The notes below the pieces were generated by a model. It did no database searches. It was not told the DNA's origin and saw nothing but the letters and a program-made list of their open reading frames with translations. Source: Streptomyces viridochromogenes (lineage in GTDB: Bacteria > Actinomycetota > Actinomycetes > Streptomycetales > Streptomycetaceae). From it: a stretch of 64,000 nt of DNA. Positions 1 through 8,592 of the stretch are shown piece after piece. Within the stretch, counting starts at the first letter, position 1. Every line of letters begins with the position of its first letter. A program made the position numbers and the translations under genes. The stretch lies in assembly GCF_001270495.1 (NCBI RefSeq), contig NZ_LGUR01000240.1, positions 30,227 through 94,226 on the forward strand, in the 5' to 3' direction.

Positions 1-489
1 ACGACCGTCGACCAGATCGCCGGTGAGGTCGGGCTGTCGCGCGCCAGCCTGTTCCGGTACTTCGGCACCAAAGAAGACATGGTCCTGCAGGGCTTGGAGG
101 AGACCGGCCGTCAGATCGCAGAGGCGTTCGCCGCCCGCCCCGACACCGAGCGTCCCTGGGAGGCGCTGCGCAGGGCGTTCGACGTGCTCACGCGGACGAA
201 TGAGGCAGCACCCGAGCAGGCGCTCAGCTATCTGCGCATGCTCCAGGAGACTCCGTCACTGCGTGCCCGGCACTTCGAGAAGCAGCTGAGCTGGCAGGCG
301 ATGCTGGAGCCGGAGATCGCCCGGCGGCTGGGCGTCAGCGCCGACCAGCCGGAGGAGGTCGGGCCGAACGCGCTGTCCGGGGCCGCGCTCGCCTGTCTGG
401 ATGCGGCCGCGACGGGCTGGGTGGCCTGCGAGGGCGCCGTTCCCCTGGCCGTACTGCTCGACCGCGCGATGGGCACGCTGACGGAATAG
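1..489 (+). CDS. TetR-family regulator, 5' truncated by window edge
   Basis: The reading frame is open from base 1 and stops at TAG 487-489. The first about 35 residues are the second half of a TetR helix-turn-helix: TTVDQIAGEVGLSRASLFRY is followed by FGTKEDMV, the usual link into helix 4. The rest is a helical ligand-binding domain of about 125 residues that I cannot assign to a ligand class. The start codon and helix 1 lie before the window. The stop is 215 bp from the end of the convergent FAH gene, so this gene is not obviously tied to the aromatic operon. The target is unknown. Confidence 0.85.
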   Translation, partial: TTVDQIAGEVGLSRASLFRYFGTKEDMVLQGLEETGRQIAEAFAARPDTERPWEALRRAFDVLTRTNEAAPEQALSYLRMLQETPSLRARHFEKQLSWQAMLEPEIARRLGVSADQPEEVGPNALSGAALACLDAAATGWVACEGAVPLAVLLDRAMGTLTE

Positions 490-704
490 TTTGACCAAGG
501 CCCCCTGCCTCCTGGAGCCACGGGGGTAGGCAAGGCGACGGACGGACCGCCTGATGTGGTGGTGCCTTGAGGAAACGCCGTGGTAGCGGCAATGCGGGCT
601 TTCTCAGAGTGGAGTGGGACGTGGCGGCGCCGCGACCGCGCCCTGCCCGCGCGCGGTCCCGGTGACGACGACCTTGTCGGCCGGCCTGCTCTCCGCCGCG
701 CGGT

Positions 705-1670
705 TCACGGGCGCGTTCGCGGGCGCCTACGGGCGCGAGGGACGGCCACTGGTTCGGCACCGGGTACCACGGTGTTGGAGACGGTGCCGATGCCCTCGAC
801 GGTGAGGGTGACGGTGTCGCCGGGCTTCAGCGGCGGTGGGTCCTGGCGGCCGCGTACCCCCCAGAGTTCGGCGAGGCAGCCGCCGTTGCCGCAGGTGCCG
901 GAGCCGAGTACGTCGCCGGGGCGTACCCAGGTGCCACGGGAGGCGTAGGCGGTCATCTCCTCGAAGGCCCAGCTCATGTTGGACAGCAGGTCCTTGCCGA
1001 CCACCTCGCCGTTGATCTCGGCGGTCAGCGCCAGGCGCAGGAATCCGTCGCCGTCGCGGTAGGGCTCCAGCTCGTCCGCGGTGACGAGGTGAGGGCCGAG
1101 GGTGGTGGCGGTGTCCTTGCCCTTGCAGGGGCCGAGGCCGACCTGCATCTCGCGGGACTGGAGGTCGCGGGCGGACCAGTCGTTGTAGATGGTGTAGCCG
1201 ATGATGTGGTCGCGGGCCTGCTCGGGGGTGAGGTCGCGGCCCTCGCGGCCGATGACCGCGGCGACTTCGAGTTCGAAGTCCAGTGCCTGGCTGCCGGGCG
1301 GCACGGGGACGTCGTCGTGAGCGCCGACGACCGCGTAGGGGTTGGTGAAGTAGAAGGTGGGCGCGTCGTACCAGGCGTCCGGGGCGCCCGGGACTCCGTC
1401 GATGTTTCGCCGTACGCCCTCGACGTGCTCCTCGAACGTAATGAAGTCGCGTACGGACGGCGGTTGGAGCGGCGGCAGCAGTCGCACCTGGGAGACGTGC
1501 GGGCCGCGCGGCACGTCCAGGCTTGCGTTGCCTGCCTCGCGCAGTGCCTCGGGGCCCGCCTGGATCAAGTCGAGAAGCGTCCCCGTGCCGGGGCAGGGGT
1601 AGAGGGTGCCGTCGTCCTCGACGGTGGCGACACGGCTGCGGCCGTGCTGTTCGTACGTGGCGAAGCGCAT
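705..1670 (-). CDS. fumarylacetoacetate hydrolase (FAH) family protein
   Basis: This is an FAH-superfamily hydrolase or decarboxylase acting on an acylpyruvate-type product of ring cleavage. The N-terminal cap begins MRFATYEQHGRSRVATVEDD. The catalytic part has the family pattern DFELEVAAVIGREGRDLTPE, then GYTIYNDWSARDLQ, and ends with the GSGTCGNGG...LKPGDTVTLTVEGIG core. The E-x-E metal ligands sit in the ELE segment. I chose the ATG at 1670, preceded by AGGA, because upstream sequence in the same frame is proline/arginine-rich and unlike the family. It is the last gene of the minus-strand aromatic operon and lies 91 bp after the dioxygenase. A second FAH gene opens the same operon, so the two probably do successive steps such as hydratase and decarboxylase. 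The substrate is inferred only. Confidence 0.86.
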   Translation of the reverse strand: MRFATYEQHGRSRVATVEDDGTLYPCPGTGTLLDLIQAGPEALREAGNASLDVPRGPHVSQVRLLPPLQPPSVRDFITFEEHVEGVRRNIDGVPGAPDAWYDAPTFYFTNPYAVVGAHDDVPVPPGSQALDFELEVAAVIGREGRDLTPEQARDHIIGYTIYNDWSARDLQSREMQVGLGPCKGKDTATTLGPHLVTADELEPYRDGDGFLRLALTAEINGEVVGKDLLSNMSWAFEEMTAYASRGTWVRPGDVLGSGTCGNGGCLAELWGVRGRQDPPPLKPGDTVTLTVEGIGTVSNTVVPGAEPVAVPRARRRPRTRP

Positions 1671-1761
1671 GGCATTCCTAGGGAGCTGGGTGGGTTGACA
1701 CAGGCCGGGGGCCCGGCGCCTGGCAGGCGGGGGAGTGCGCCGAGCCCCCGGGGTCAAGGGG

Positions 1762-2700
1762 TCAGACCGGCGGAGCGACGAAGACGCCGCGGTCGACGTC
1801 GTTGATCATCTCCTTGGCGACCATCTCGTTCATCGGGTTGGACGTGCCCCACTGGTCGGCGTTCTCGGGCTTCGTCAGGTCGTAGATGTGCGGGTGCCAG
1901 GTGTCCTCGTCCAGCTTTTCGAGCTCGGTGGTGTACTCGACGGTGTTGCCGTGCGGGTCGAGGAAATAGGTGAAGGTGTTGTCGCCCGCCATGTGCCGCC
2001 CGGGGCCCCAGATCTTGCGGGCGCCGGAGCGCATCACGCGGCCGGAGCCGCGCATGTACTCGTCGAGGCCGCGCATCTCGAAGGAAAGGTGCTGTAGGGA
2101 GGCGTGCGGACCGCTGGCGATGGCCATGGAGTGGTGCTGGTTGCTGATCCGCATGAAGTGCATGACGTCGCCCATGTGCGGCAAGGTCATCGTGTCGGAC
2201 AGCCGGAAGTCGAGGTACTGCTCGTACCAGGCGCGGGTGGCGTTGATGTCGGGGGAGTTCAGGACGACGTGCGAGAGACGGACGGGGATGGACTCCTTCT
2301 CCTCGATACGACGGTGCCGGCGCGCCTCGACGTCGGCCGAGACCTCGATGGTGCGGCCGTCGATGTCGAAGAAGCGGAAGCCGTAGCCGCCGCCGGGGGT
2401 GTCGACCTTGCCCGGCTGGGAGATCAACCGCACTCCACCGGCGAGGAGTTGCTCGGCGAGCGTGTCCACGTCGGCGGGGTTCGCCGCGCCGTAGGAGATG
2501 AGGTCGAGGCGCTTCTCCTCAGCCTTGCGGAGCCGGACGATGTACTGCTCGGGGGAGCCCTCGGCGGCCAGGAAGGAGATGCCGGAGTCCTCGGCGACCT
2601 TGGTCAGGCCCCAGACGCCGGCATAGAAGTCGAGCTGCTTGTCGTAGTCGGGCACGGCGAGGTCGACGTGCCGCAGGTGGGTGAGCAGACGGTTGGTCAT
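1762..2700 (-). CDS. extradiol (VOC-family) ring-cleavage dioxygenase
   Basis: A type I extradiol dioxygenase with two vicinal-oxygen-chelate modules, 312 aa, the usual size. The N-terminal module starts TNRLLTHLRHVDLAVPDYDK. The C-terminal catalytic module shows the Fe(II) facial triad in order: His in VRLSHVVLN, His in SLQHLSFEM, and Glu in GNTVEYTTELE. Enzymes of this family cut catechols next to the diol to give a semialdehyde. The ATG at 2700 is preceded by GAGGAA at good spacing. It lies 10 bp after the amidohydrolase gene, so the two are surely co-transcribed. The presence of a flavin hydroxylase, an amidohydrolase and FAH enzymes fits a meta-cleavage pathway. Which catechol is cleaved cannot be read from the sequence. 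Confidence 0.88.
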   Translation of the reverse strand: MTNRLLTHLRHVDLAVPDYDKQLDFYAGVWGLTKVAEDSGISFLAAEGSPEQYIVRLRKAEEKRLDLISYGAANPADVDTLAEQLLAGGVRLISQPGKVDTPGGGYGFRFFDIDGRTIEVSADVEARRHRRIEEKESIPVRLSHVVLNSPDINATRAWYEQYLDFRLSDTMTLPHMGDVMHFMRISNQHHSMAIASGPHASLQHLSFEMRGLDEYMRGSGRVMRSGARKIWGPGRHMAGDNTFTYFLDPHGNTVEYTTELEKLDEDTWHPHIYDLTKPENADQWGTSNPMNEMVAKEMINDVDRGVFVAPPV

Positions 2701-2710
2701 GTCGGGTTCC

Positions 2711-3739
2711 TCAGGTGAGATGCAGCAGTGCTGCCGCGTTGCCGCCGCGTACGGCGTGGAAGTGGGGGTCGGGCAGGTCGGTGACGCCGCGCAGAGCACC
2801 GAGCGGGTCGTCGGTGCCCATGTCGAAGGGGAAGTCCGAGCCGAGCAGCACCCGCTCGGGGCCGGCCACCCGGATCAGCTCGCGCAGGACGTCCGGGTCG
2901 TGGACGAGGGAGTCGAAGTACAGCTGCTTGAGGTAGCTGCTGGGCGGGTGCGCGCAGCCGCGGGTGTCGGTGCGGGCACGCCAGGCGTGGTCGGAGCGGC
3001 CGATGTGGGTGGGCAGATAGCCGCCGCCGTGGGCGGCGACGATGCGCAACCTCGGGTGCCTGTCCAGGACGCCAGAGAAGATCAGATGGGACAGGGCGAC
3101 GGCGTTCTCGGTCGGCTGGCCGACGGTGTTGGACAGGTACCACCGGTTGAGGCGCTCGTCGAGCGTGCAGCCGAAGGGGTGCAGGAAGAGGATCGCGCCG
3201 GTTTCCTCGGCCCGTGTCCAGAACGGTTCGTACGCGGGGTCGGACAGTTCGCGTCCCGGCGCGTGGCTGGAGATCTCGACACCGCGCAGGCCCAGGCCGA
3301 GGGCGTGTTCGAGGGCTTCGACGGCGAGGCCGGGGTGCTGGAGCGGGACGAGGCCGAGGCCGTGCAGCCGCTGCGGGGCCTGGGCGACATGCGCGGCGGT
3401 GCCTTCGTTGGCCAGTTCCCACACCGTGCGGGCCAGGTCCTCGTCGGCCCAGTAGTGGTAGTGCGACGGAGACGGCGAGACCAGCTGGACGTCGACCCCG
3501 GAGGCGTCCATCGCGGCGAGCCGGGCCTTGACGTCGGTCAGCCTCGGGAAACGGTCCCGGAACATGGGGCCGCTGACAGCGATGGCCTCGGGGCCGTTGC
3601 GGCGGGCGTCGAGATCGCGGGCCGCGGCCAGCCCGGGGTGTCCGGCGACGGCGTCCTCGACCTGAGGGAGCAGGACGTGCGCGTGGACGTCGATCGTGGG
3701 TGCGCTGTTCTGGGGGCTCACGGGGTTCACGGAGTTCAC
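2711..3739 (-). CDS. ACMSD-like amidohydrolase / decarboxylase
   Basis: An amidohydrolase-2 family TIM-barrel protein of 342 aa, related to 2-amino-3-carboxymuconate semialdehyde decarboxylase and to o-hydroxybenzoate decarboxylases. The N-terminal metal motif is DVHAHVLLP (HxH). Further barrel histidines appear in FLHPFGC and AAHGGGYLP, and the strand-8 aspartate in LLGSDFPFDMG. The GTG start at 3739 overlaps the stop of the flavin monooxygenase by 4 nt (GTGA), so translation is coupled. In this operon it could remove the carboxyl group from a hydroxybenzoate before ring cleavage, or from the ring-cleavage product. Both activities are known in the family and the sequence does not choose between them. 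Confidence 0.84.
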   Translation of the reverse strand: MNSVNPVSPQNSAPTIDVHAHVLLPQVEDAVAGHPGLAAARDLDARRNGPEAIAVSGPMFRDRFPRLTDVKARLAAMDASGVDVQLVSPSPSHYHYWADEDLARTVWELANEGTAAHVAQAPQRLHGLGLVPLQHPGLAVEALEHALGLGLRGVEISSHAPGRELSDPAYEPFWTRAEETGAILFLHPFGCTLDERLNRWYLSNTVGQPTENAVALSHLIFSGVLDRHPRLRIVAAHGGGYLPTHIGRSDHAWRARTDTRGCAHPPSSYLKQLYFDSLVHDPDVLRELIRVAGPERVLLGSDFPFDMGTDDPLGALRGVTDLPDPHFHAVRGGNAAALLHLT

Positions 3740-4875
3740 GGCGTCTCCTGAAGGACTGCCATCGTGCGGCCCATCAGGCCGGGTGCGTCGGCGTCACGGG
3801 CGCCGTCCATCTGCCACTGACCGAGTTGCACGGATGCCTCGACCACCATGCGGACACGGCCGATCCGGCGTTCGTAGAAGCCGGTCAGGAGGGCGTCGAG
3901 GGAACCCCAGTCCTGCTCCGCGGTCAGCATCTCGGCCAGTACGGAGGCGTCCTCCAGGGACATGGCCGCGCCCTGGGCGAGCGTGGGAGGACAGACATGG
4001 GCCGCGTCACCGATCAGGACGACCCGCCCGCGGTGCCAGGAGCCCTCGACGAGCAGCCGCTCGAACCAGGTGTAGTTGACCTTGGCGGGGTCGGTGATGC
4101 TCGCGGCGATCTCCGGCCACGCACCCCCGTAGGGCGCGGCCAGCCGCCGCATCTCGTCCGCGTACGAGGCTGGGTCGATGGAGGCGCGGTCGCGGTTGGC
4201 CTCGACGAGATAGGCGTAGATGGTGTCCTTGCTGGTGGGGCAGTAGCCGGCGATGTAGCACGGTCCGCCGTAGGACAGGTCCTTGCGCTTCACGCCCTCG
4301 GGGCGGGGCACGGGGACGCGCCAGATGGCCATGCCGGTCGGTTCGGGTTTGTCGCTGATGCCGATCATCGCGCGCGTGTGGGAGCCGACGCCGTCGGCGG
4401 CGATGACAAGGTCGTAGCGGCCCTCGGTGCCGTCGCTGAACCGGGCGGTGACGCCGGACGTGTCCTGGACCAGTTCCTCGGCGGTGGTGCCGAGGCGTAC
4501 CGCCGCGCCGCTCTCGAGAACGGCCTCACACAGGATCTCCTGGAGCCGGGGCCGCTGCATGCCGAAGATCGAGGGCAGGTCGTCCCCACCGGTGCGGAAG
4601 TCCTGCTGGACGTGGAACACGGTCCCGTCGGGCGTGGCCATGCCGACGGCGTCGACGGCGTAGCCGCTCTCCCGGACCTTGTCCCATACGCCGACTTCGC
4701 GCAGCACGCGCAGCGCGTTGCCCTGGAGGGTGATGCCGGAGCCGAGCACGTTCCAGTCGGGCTCGGCCTCGATCAGTTCCACGGCGATGCCCGCCCGCCG
4801 CAGCAGCACGGTCACGGCATTGCCGGACGCGCCGCCGCCTATGACGAGGACGGTGCGGGAACAGGGGTCGTTCAT
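3736..4875 (-). CDS. FAD-dependent aromatic monooxygenase
   Basis: A group A flavin monooxygenase of 379 aa, of the salicylate / 3-hydroxybenzoate hydroxylase type. The three family fingerprints are visible: the N-terminal dinucleotide fold VLVIGGGASGNAV, the DG motif IAADGVGSHTRA, and the GD motif VLIGDAAHVCPPTLAQG. It should hydroxylate an aromatic acid using NAD(P)H and oxygen, making the catechol for the dioxygenase two genes downstream. The ATG at 4875 has AGGGAG upstream. Longer frames extend to 5115 but give arginine-rich sequence foreign to the family. It overlaps the amidohydrolase start by 4 nt and follows the cyclase-family gene after 113 bp that hold only the ribosome-binding site and no clear terminator. 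Confidence 0.88.
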   Translation of the reverse strand: MNDPCSRTVLVIGGGASGNAVTVLLRRAGIAVELIEAEPDWNVLGSGITLQGNALRVLREVGVWDKVRESGYAVDAVGMATPDGTVFHVQQDFRTGGDDLPSIFGMQRPRLQEILCEAVLESGAAVRLGTTAEELVQDTSGVTARFSDGTEGRYDLVIAADGVGSHTRAMIGISDKPEPTGMAIWRVPVPRPEGVKRKDLSYGGPCYIAGYCPTSKDTIYAYLVEANRDRASIDPASYADEMRRLAAPYGGAWPEIAASITDPAKVNYTWFERLLVEGSWHRGRVVLIGDAAHVCPPTLAQGAAMSLEDASVLAEMLTAEQDWGSLDALLTGFYERRIGRVRMVVEASVQLGQWQMDGARDADAPGLMGRTMAVLQETP

Positions 4876-4988
4876 GGGGTCTCCCTGAGATGGTGCCGCG
4901 CGACTTCGAACGGCAAGGGGGTGTTGCGGGCCGGGCGGTCGAGGGTGGCGTAGCCGTCCGGGCGCGGCCCGCCCGGCAGTCCAGGGCG

Positions 4989-5960
4989 TTACTTGACGGC
5001 GATGGGATTCACCGGTGAGCCGACGGACCCGGTGATGGGCAGCGGCGCGGCGGTGAGCCAGAACTCGTACCGGCCGTCGGCGGCGCAATGTGCGGCGAGG
5101 GCGTCGAGGTCCCACATCTCACCGATGAGCAGACCGATGTGGGGGATGGCGACCTGGTGCAGCGGCTGGAAGGCGTGGTCGAACTCGTTGGGCCGCACCT
5201 CGAAGCCCCAGGTGTCGGTGGCGATCCCGGCGATCTCGCTCCGGTGGAGCCAGTCGGCCGTGCTGAAGCTCAGCCCCGGCGCCGGTCCGCCCGCGTAGTC
5301 GCCCCAGCCTTCGTGACGGGCGCGGGCCAGCCGCCCGGTGCGCACGAGGACCAGGTCGCCACGGCCGACGGTCACGCCGTGCGAGGCGGCGGTGAGGGTC
5401 AGGTGCTCCTCTGTGATGGCGAAGCCGTCGGGCAGTTCGCCTTCCCGGCCGATGACCAGGCCCACGTCGAGGAGGACGCCCCGGCCGGCGACGTGCGGTG
5501 CCATGTGCTCGATGCCGGTGACCAGGTCGCCTTCGGAGGTGACGACCTTCTCCGCCGGGCGGCCGTTCCACGCCTTGCCGTGATCGAAGATGTGCCCGAG
5601 CCCGTCCCATTGGGTGGAGCACTGCAAGGGCATGGCGATCACGTCGTCGGCGCCACCGAAACCGTGCGGGAAGCCCTGGCCGCCCAGAGCGGCGTCGGTG
5701 CCGGTGGCGAGCATCGTGTGCACCGGGTTCGTGCGCCGCCGCCAGCCTTTCTGCGGGCCGTCCATGTCGAAGGCCTGTGACAAGGAGAAGCTGACGCCGT
5801 CGCGGATCAGGGCTGCGCCCTCGCGACGCTTGGCCTCGTCGAGGAAGTTGAGCGTGCCGAGCACGTCGTCCTCGCCCCAGCGGCCCCAGTTCGAGTACGC
5901 CTTCGAGGCCTCGGCTATCGCCGCCTCGGGATCCGTACGGTCGATACGGTCGGCGCTCAT
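4989..5960 (-). CDS. cyclase-family (kynurenine formamidase-like) hydrolase
   Basis: A 323-aa member of the cyclase / metal-dependent hydrolase family that includes KynB-type formamidases and several isatin or lactone hydrolases. The metal-binding stretch is WDGLGHIFDHGKAWNG, a variant of the family HxGTHxDxPxH motif in which the first histidine is Asp. A second conserved part is FEVRPNEFDHAFQPLH...PHIGLLIGEMWDLD near the C-terminus. Its stop is 113 bp from the monooxygenase, and its start (ATG 5960) overlaps the stop of the upstream FAH gene by 4 nt. It may hydrolyse an amide or lactone to deliver the aromatic substrate or open a cyclic intermediate. The function is inferred from context only. 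Confidence 0.82.
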   Translation of the reverse strand: MSADRIDRTDPEAAIAEASKAYSNWGRWGEDDVLGTLNFLDEAKRREGAALIRDGVSFSLSQAFDMDGPQKGWRRRTNPVHTMLATGTDAALGGQGFPHGFGGADDVIAMPLQCSTQWDGLGHIFDHGKAWNGRPAEKVVTSEGDLVTGIEHMAPHVAGRGVLLDVGLVIGREGELPDGFAITEEHLTLTAASHGVTVGRGDLVLVRTGRLARARHEGWGDYAGGPAPGLSFSTADWLHRSEIAGIATDTWGFEVRPNEFDHAFQPLHQVAIPHIGLLIGEMWDLDALAAHCAADGRYEFWLTAAPLPITGSVGSPVNPIAVK

Positions 5961-6961
5961 CGTGCCTTCTCCGCGACACAGCGGGTGCGCTGGGCGCCGA
6001 GCCCGGTGACCGAGCCGTCCATCACGTCACCGTCGCGCAGCAGCCGGCCCCAGTGGATGCCGTTGCCGGCCGGGCTGCCGGTCAGAACCAGGTCGCCGGG
6101 AAGTAGTTGGGCGGTCTGGGAGATGTACGAGACCAACCGTGCGACGCCGAAGATCATGTCCTTGGTGGACTCGTCCTGCATGGTCTCGCCGTTGAGTTTC
6201 AGGGTGACCTGTAGGTCGGAGGGGTCGGCGATGGAGTCGGCCGGGACGATCCACGGGCCGAGCGGGGTGAACCCGGGGGCGTTCTTGCTGCGCAGCCAGT
6301 CGGTGCCGATCGGGGGCATGTCCCGGCGGAAGACGCTCGCGCGGTCGGTCAGGTCATTGGCGATGGTGTAGCCCGCGACGTACTCCAGCGCCTCGTCCAC
6401 GGTGACCCGGTAGGCGGGTCGGGAGATCACCGCGGCCACCTCCAGCTCCCAGTCGGGCTTCTCGGCCCAGGCGGGCAGTACCACGTCGTTGTAGGGACCG
6501 CTGATCGTGGTCGGCAGGCCGATGAAGACGTACGGGAGGTCCTCGGCGGCCCGCTTGTCCATGACCGCCGCGACCTCGGCGCGGGCCTCCTCGACGGTGC
6601 CCGGGGCGTCCGGGGCACGGTGTGCGACCGCCAGGTCGATCACGTGCTGCCGGTAGTTGGCGCCGGACTGGAAGATCTGCCGGGGCTCGACGGGCGCGTG
6701 CACCGTCATCTCCGCCAGCGGTCGCCAGTCGCGCGCCGGGGCCTCGGCGAGGGTGTGCAGCCGCGGCAGCTCCTCGTCCCAGCGCTCCAGGAGCGTGAGC
6801 GTGGTCAACGCGGGTTCGTCCAGTGCCGTGCGCAGGTCGAGCGCTCGGCCCTCCGGCGTCACGAGGCCCGGGAACCTTCTCTCGCCCGGTGCCGAAAGGG
6901 TGCCGATGGCGAACGGTCCGGAGAAGGGGGTGAAGGGTGCCGACGTGGCTGCGGATGTCAC
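5957..6961 (-). CDS. FAH-family hydrolase, first gene of aromatic operon
   Basis: A fumarylacetoacetate hydrolase superfamily protein of 334 aa. The family core is clear: FQSGANYRQHV, the metal site DWELEVAAVISRPAYRVTVD, GYTIANDLTDR, and the closing LTGSPAGNG...RDGDVMDGSVTGLG. The GTG at 6961 is the start, with GGGAGGAAA 8 nt upstream, a strong ribosome-binding site. It is the promoter-proximal gene of the minus-strand operon and faces the LysR regulator across 99 bp. Its N-terminal cap differs from that of the other FAH protein in the operon (705-1670), so the two are not a recent duplication. It likely acts on a ring-cleavage product. Confidence 0.86.
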   Translation of the reverse strand: MTSAATSAPFTPFSGPFAIGTLSAPGERRFPGLVTPEGRALDLRTALDEPALTTLTLLERWDEELPRLHTLAEAPARDWRPLAEMTVHAPVEPRQIFQSGANYRQHVIDLAVAHRAPDAPGTVEEARAEVAAVMDKRAAEDLPYVFIGLPTTISGPYNDVVLPAWAEKPDWELEVAAVISRPAYRVTVDEALEYVAGYTIANDLTDRASVFRRDMPPIGTDWLRSKNAPGFTPLGPWIVPADSIADPSDLQVTLKLNGETMQDESTKDMIFGVARLVSYISQTAQLLPGDLVLTGSPAGNGIHWGRLLRDGDVMDGSVTGLGAQRTRCVAEKAR

Positions 6962-7060
6962 GGAGATTTCCTCCCGATTGCGGTGCCACTAATCTGGCCC
7001 AGTAGATTTCAATCAGGGAAATCGATTTCCTGTATATGAGAATCCAGCCGGTGAATACCG
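6962..7060. promoter_or_regulatory. divergent promoter region with 14-bp palindrome
   Basis: This 99-bp gap separates the aromatic operon (minus) from its LysR gene (plus). It holds the perfect palindrome GGAAATCGATTTCC at 7017-7030. The hexamer GATTTC occurs three times, at 6965, 7005 and 7024, starts 40 and 19 bp apart. LysR regulators normally bind such dyads between divergent genes and activate the catabolic side when the inducer is present. Which bases are the -35 and -10 boxes is not clear by eye. Confidence 0.65.
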
Positions 7061-8026
7061 ATGGGGCCGGCTCCGGAATTGGGATGCTTCGTGAACTTGG
7101 CCAGCCTGGACCTCAACCTCGTCGTTGCCCTGCGCGCCCTCCTGCAGGAGCGCAACGTCACCAGGGCCGGCCAGCGCATTGGGCTCAGTCAACCCGCGAT
7201 GAGCGCGGCCCTGGCCCGGCTGCGCCGCCACTTCGACGACGACCTGCTCGCCCGGGTGGGCGGAGGGTACGAACTGACCGCCCTGGGGCGGGCCCTCCTC
7301 GACCGGACCACCACCGCGTGCGACCTGCTGGAGCGCGTCTTCGCCAGTCAGGCCGAATTCGACCCCTCCTGCGAGGAACATGAGTTCACGCTGATCGCCT
7401 CGGACTACGCGGTTGCCGTCTTCGGCACCGAACTCGCCCGCACCATCCAAGCCGAGGCGCCGGGCATTCGGCTCAGGTTCAAACAGGTACCGAACGAAAT
7501 CATCGACGACACCGGGGCGCTGCTCAGCACTGTGGACGGGCTACTGCTGCCCCACGGCATCATTCGCGGCTTCCCCATGGTCGAGCTCTACCAGGACAGC
7601 TGGGTCTTCCTCGTCGCGGACGACAACCCGGAGGTCGGCGAGCGGCTCACCCTCGACGACCTGGCCCGACTGCCGTGGGTGACGTACCAACGAGCCTACG
7701 ATGCCCCCGCCGCCCGCCAGATCGCCATGCTCGGCATCGAGCCGCGCGTGGCGGTCTCCGTCGACGGTTTCCAGCTGATGCCACTCCTGGTCGCGGGCAC
7801 CCGCCGGGTAGCTCTCCTTCAGAGGCGCCTCGCCGACGAGCTGGACGGACTCGCACACGTCCGCATCATGGACCCGCCCTATGACGCCGTGCCGATCCAG
7901 CAGGCCTTGTGGTGGCATCCGGTCCACATGCACGACGCGGCGCACATGTGGCTACGGGAGACGACGGCCCGGGTCGCCGAGGCCGTGGAGGCAGGGCGGC
8001 CCACGATCTCCAGTCCGCCGAGTTGA
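7061..8026 (+). CDS. LysR-family transcriptional regulator
   Basis: The N-terminal winged helix is typical: LASLDLNLVVALRALLQERN, then VTRAGQRIGLSQPAMSAALA and RLRRHFDDDLLARVGGGYELT. It is followed by an effector-binding domain of about 220 residues of periplasmic-binding-protein type. Two starts are possible. ATG 7061 has GGTGA at good distance. GTG 7091 begins VNLASLDLNLV, which is the more usual length before the helix-turn-helix. The gene diverges from the aromatic operon, the standard layout for a LysR activator and its target. The inducer is expected to be the aromatic substrate or a ring-cleavage product. Confidence 0.88.
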   Translation: MGPAPELGCFVNLASLDLNLVVALRALLQERNVTRAGQRIGLSQPAMSAALARLRRHFDDDLLARVGGGYELTALGRALLDRTTTACDLLERVFASQAEFDPSCEEHEFTLIASDYAVAVFGTELARTIQAEAPGIRLRFKQVPNEIIDDTGALLSTVDGLLLPHGIIRGFPMVELYQDSWVFLVADDNPEVGERLTLDDLARLPWVTYQRAYDAPAARQIAMLGIEPRVAVSVDGFQLMPLLVAGTRRVALLQRRLADELDGLAHVRIMDPPYDAVPIQQALWWHPVHMHDAAHMWLRETTARVAEAVEAGRPTISSPPS

Positions 8027-8219
8027 GGATGGGGTGGGCCTTGCGAGGGCGAAGACGCTGCCGCGCTCCGGCCCTGCCCTCCCGCCGCGGTGAGGGTACC
8101 CACGTCGGGTAGGCGGGCGAGCTGGACGGCCATCTACCCTGCGTAGCCGGTGGCACCAAGGGACAAGCACGTCTTCGCCAGGCCTTGAAGGAGGGCGCGG
8201 TGGATGAGAGCGAGCCATG

Positions 8220-8565
8220 CGGACACGGCCGGGTTCATCGCGGCGGCCACGGTGACGTCGCCGCCGCCGCGCGTCCGCCCAGCACGGCGTCCTCGGCGTG
8301 ATCAGCCACCTCGACAAGCCCACGCTGGCCTACCGCGACGACCCGGGATCCATTCCGGGCCGGCGGCTGCGCGTCTTCCAGGACGACGCCGTCCGGTTCT
8401 TCGGCCAGCCCGGTCGCCGTTGTGGTGGCGACCACGCTGGAGGCCGCGCAGCACGCCGCCGACCTGGTCGAGGCTCCTACGACGTCGAGCAGCCGTCGAC
8501 CGACCTTACCCGCAGCCCGGCCGTGGACGGGCCCGCGGACGTCCGGCTGGATGACCTACCGGCTC
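8220..8565 (+). pseudogene. remnant of xanthine-dehydrogenase-family molybdenum subunit
   Basis: The sequence between the LysR and kinase genes codes, in pieces, for the start of a molybdopterin-binding hydroxylase subunit. One frame reads GVISHLDKPTLAYRDDPG, then PGRRLRVFQDDAVRFFGQP. A +1 shift gives VAVVVATTLEAAQHAADLVE, and a return shift gives SYDVEQPSTDLTRSPAVDGP. These match the conserved first a/b domain of XdhB/YagR-type proteins (HLD..., FFGQPVAVVVA, EAA..A..LV.V.Y). Frameshifts and the missing remaining about 600 residues mark it as a decayed fragment. The rest of 8027-8592 holds nothing else I can recognise. Confidence 0.7.
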
Positions 8566-8592
8566 TCGCGCAACCCCCCCCGGGCGCGGCCG

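Noticed and set aside
705..6961. Reading the aromatic operon as the kynurenine pathway (formamidase-, KMO- and ACMSD-like genes)
   Set aside because: Tryptophan dioxygenase, kynureninase and 3-hydroxyanthranilate dioxygenase (a cupin) are missing. The dioxygenase here is of the VOC extradiol type and two FAH enzymes are present.
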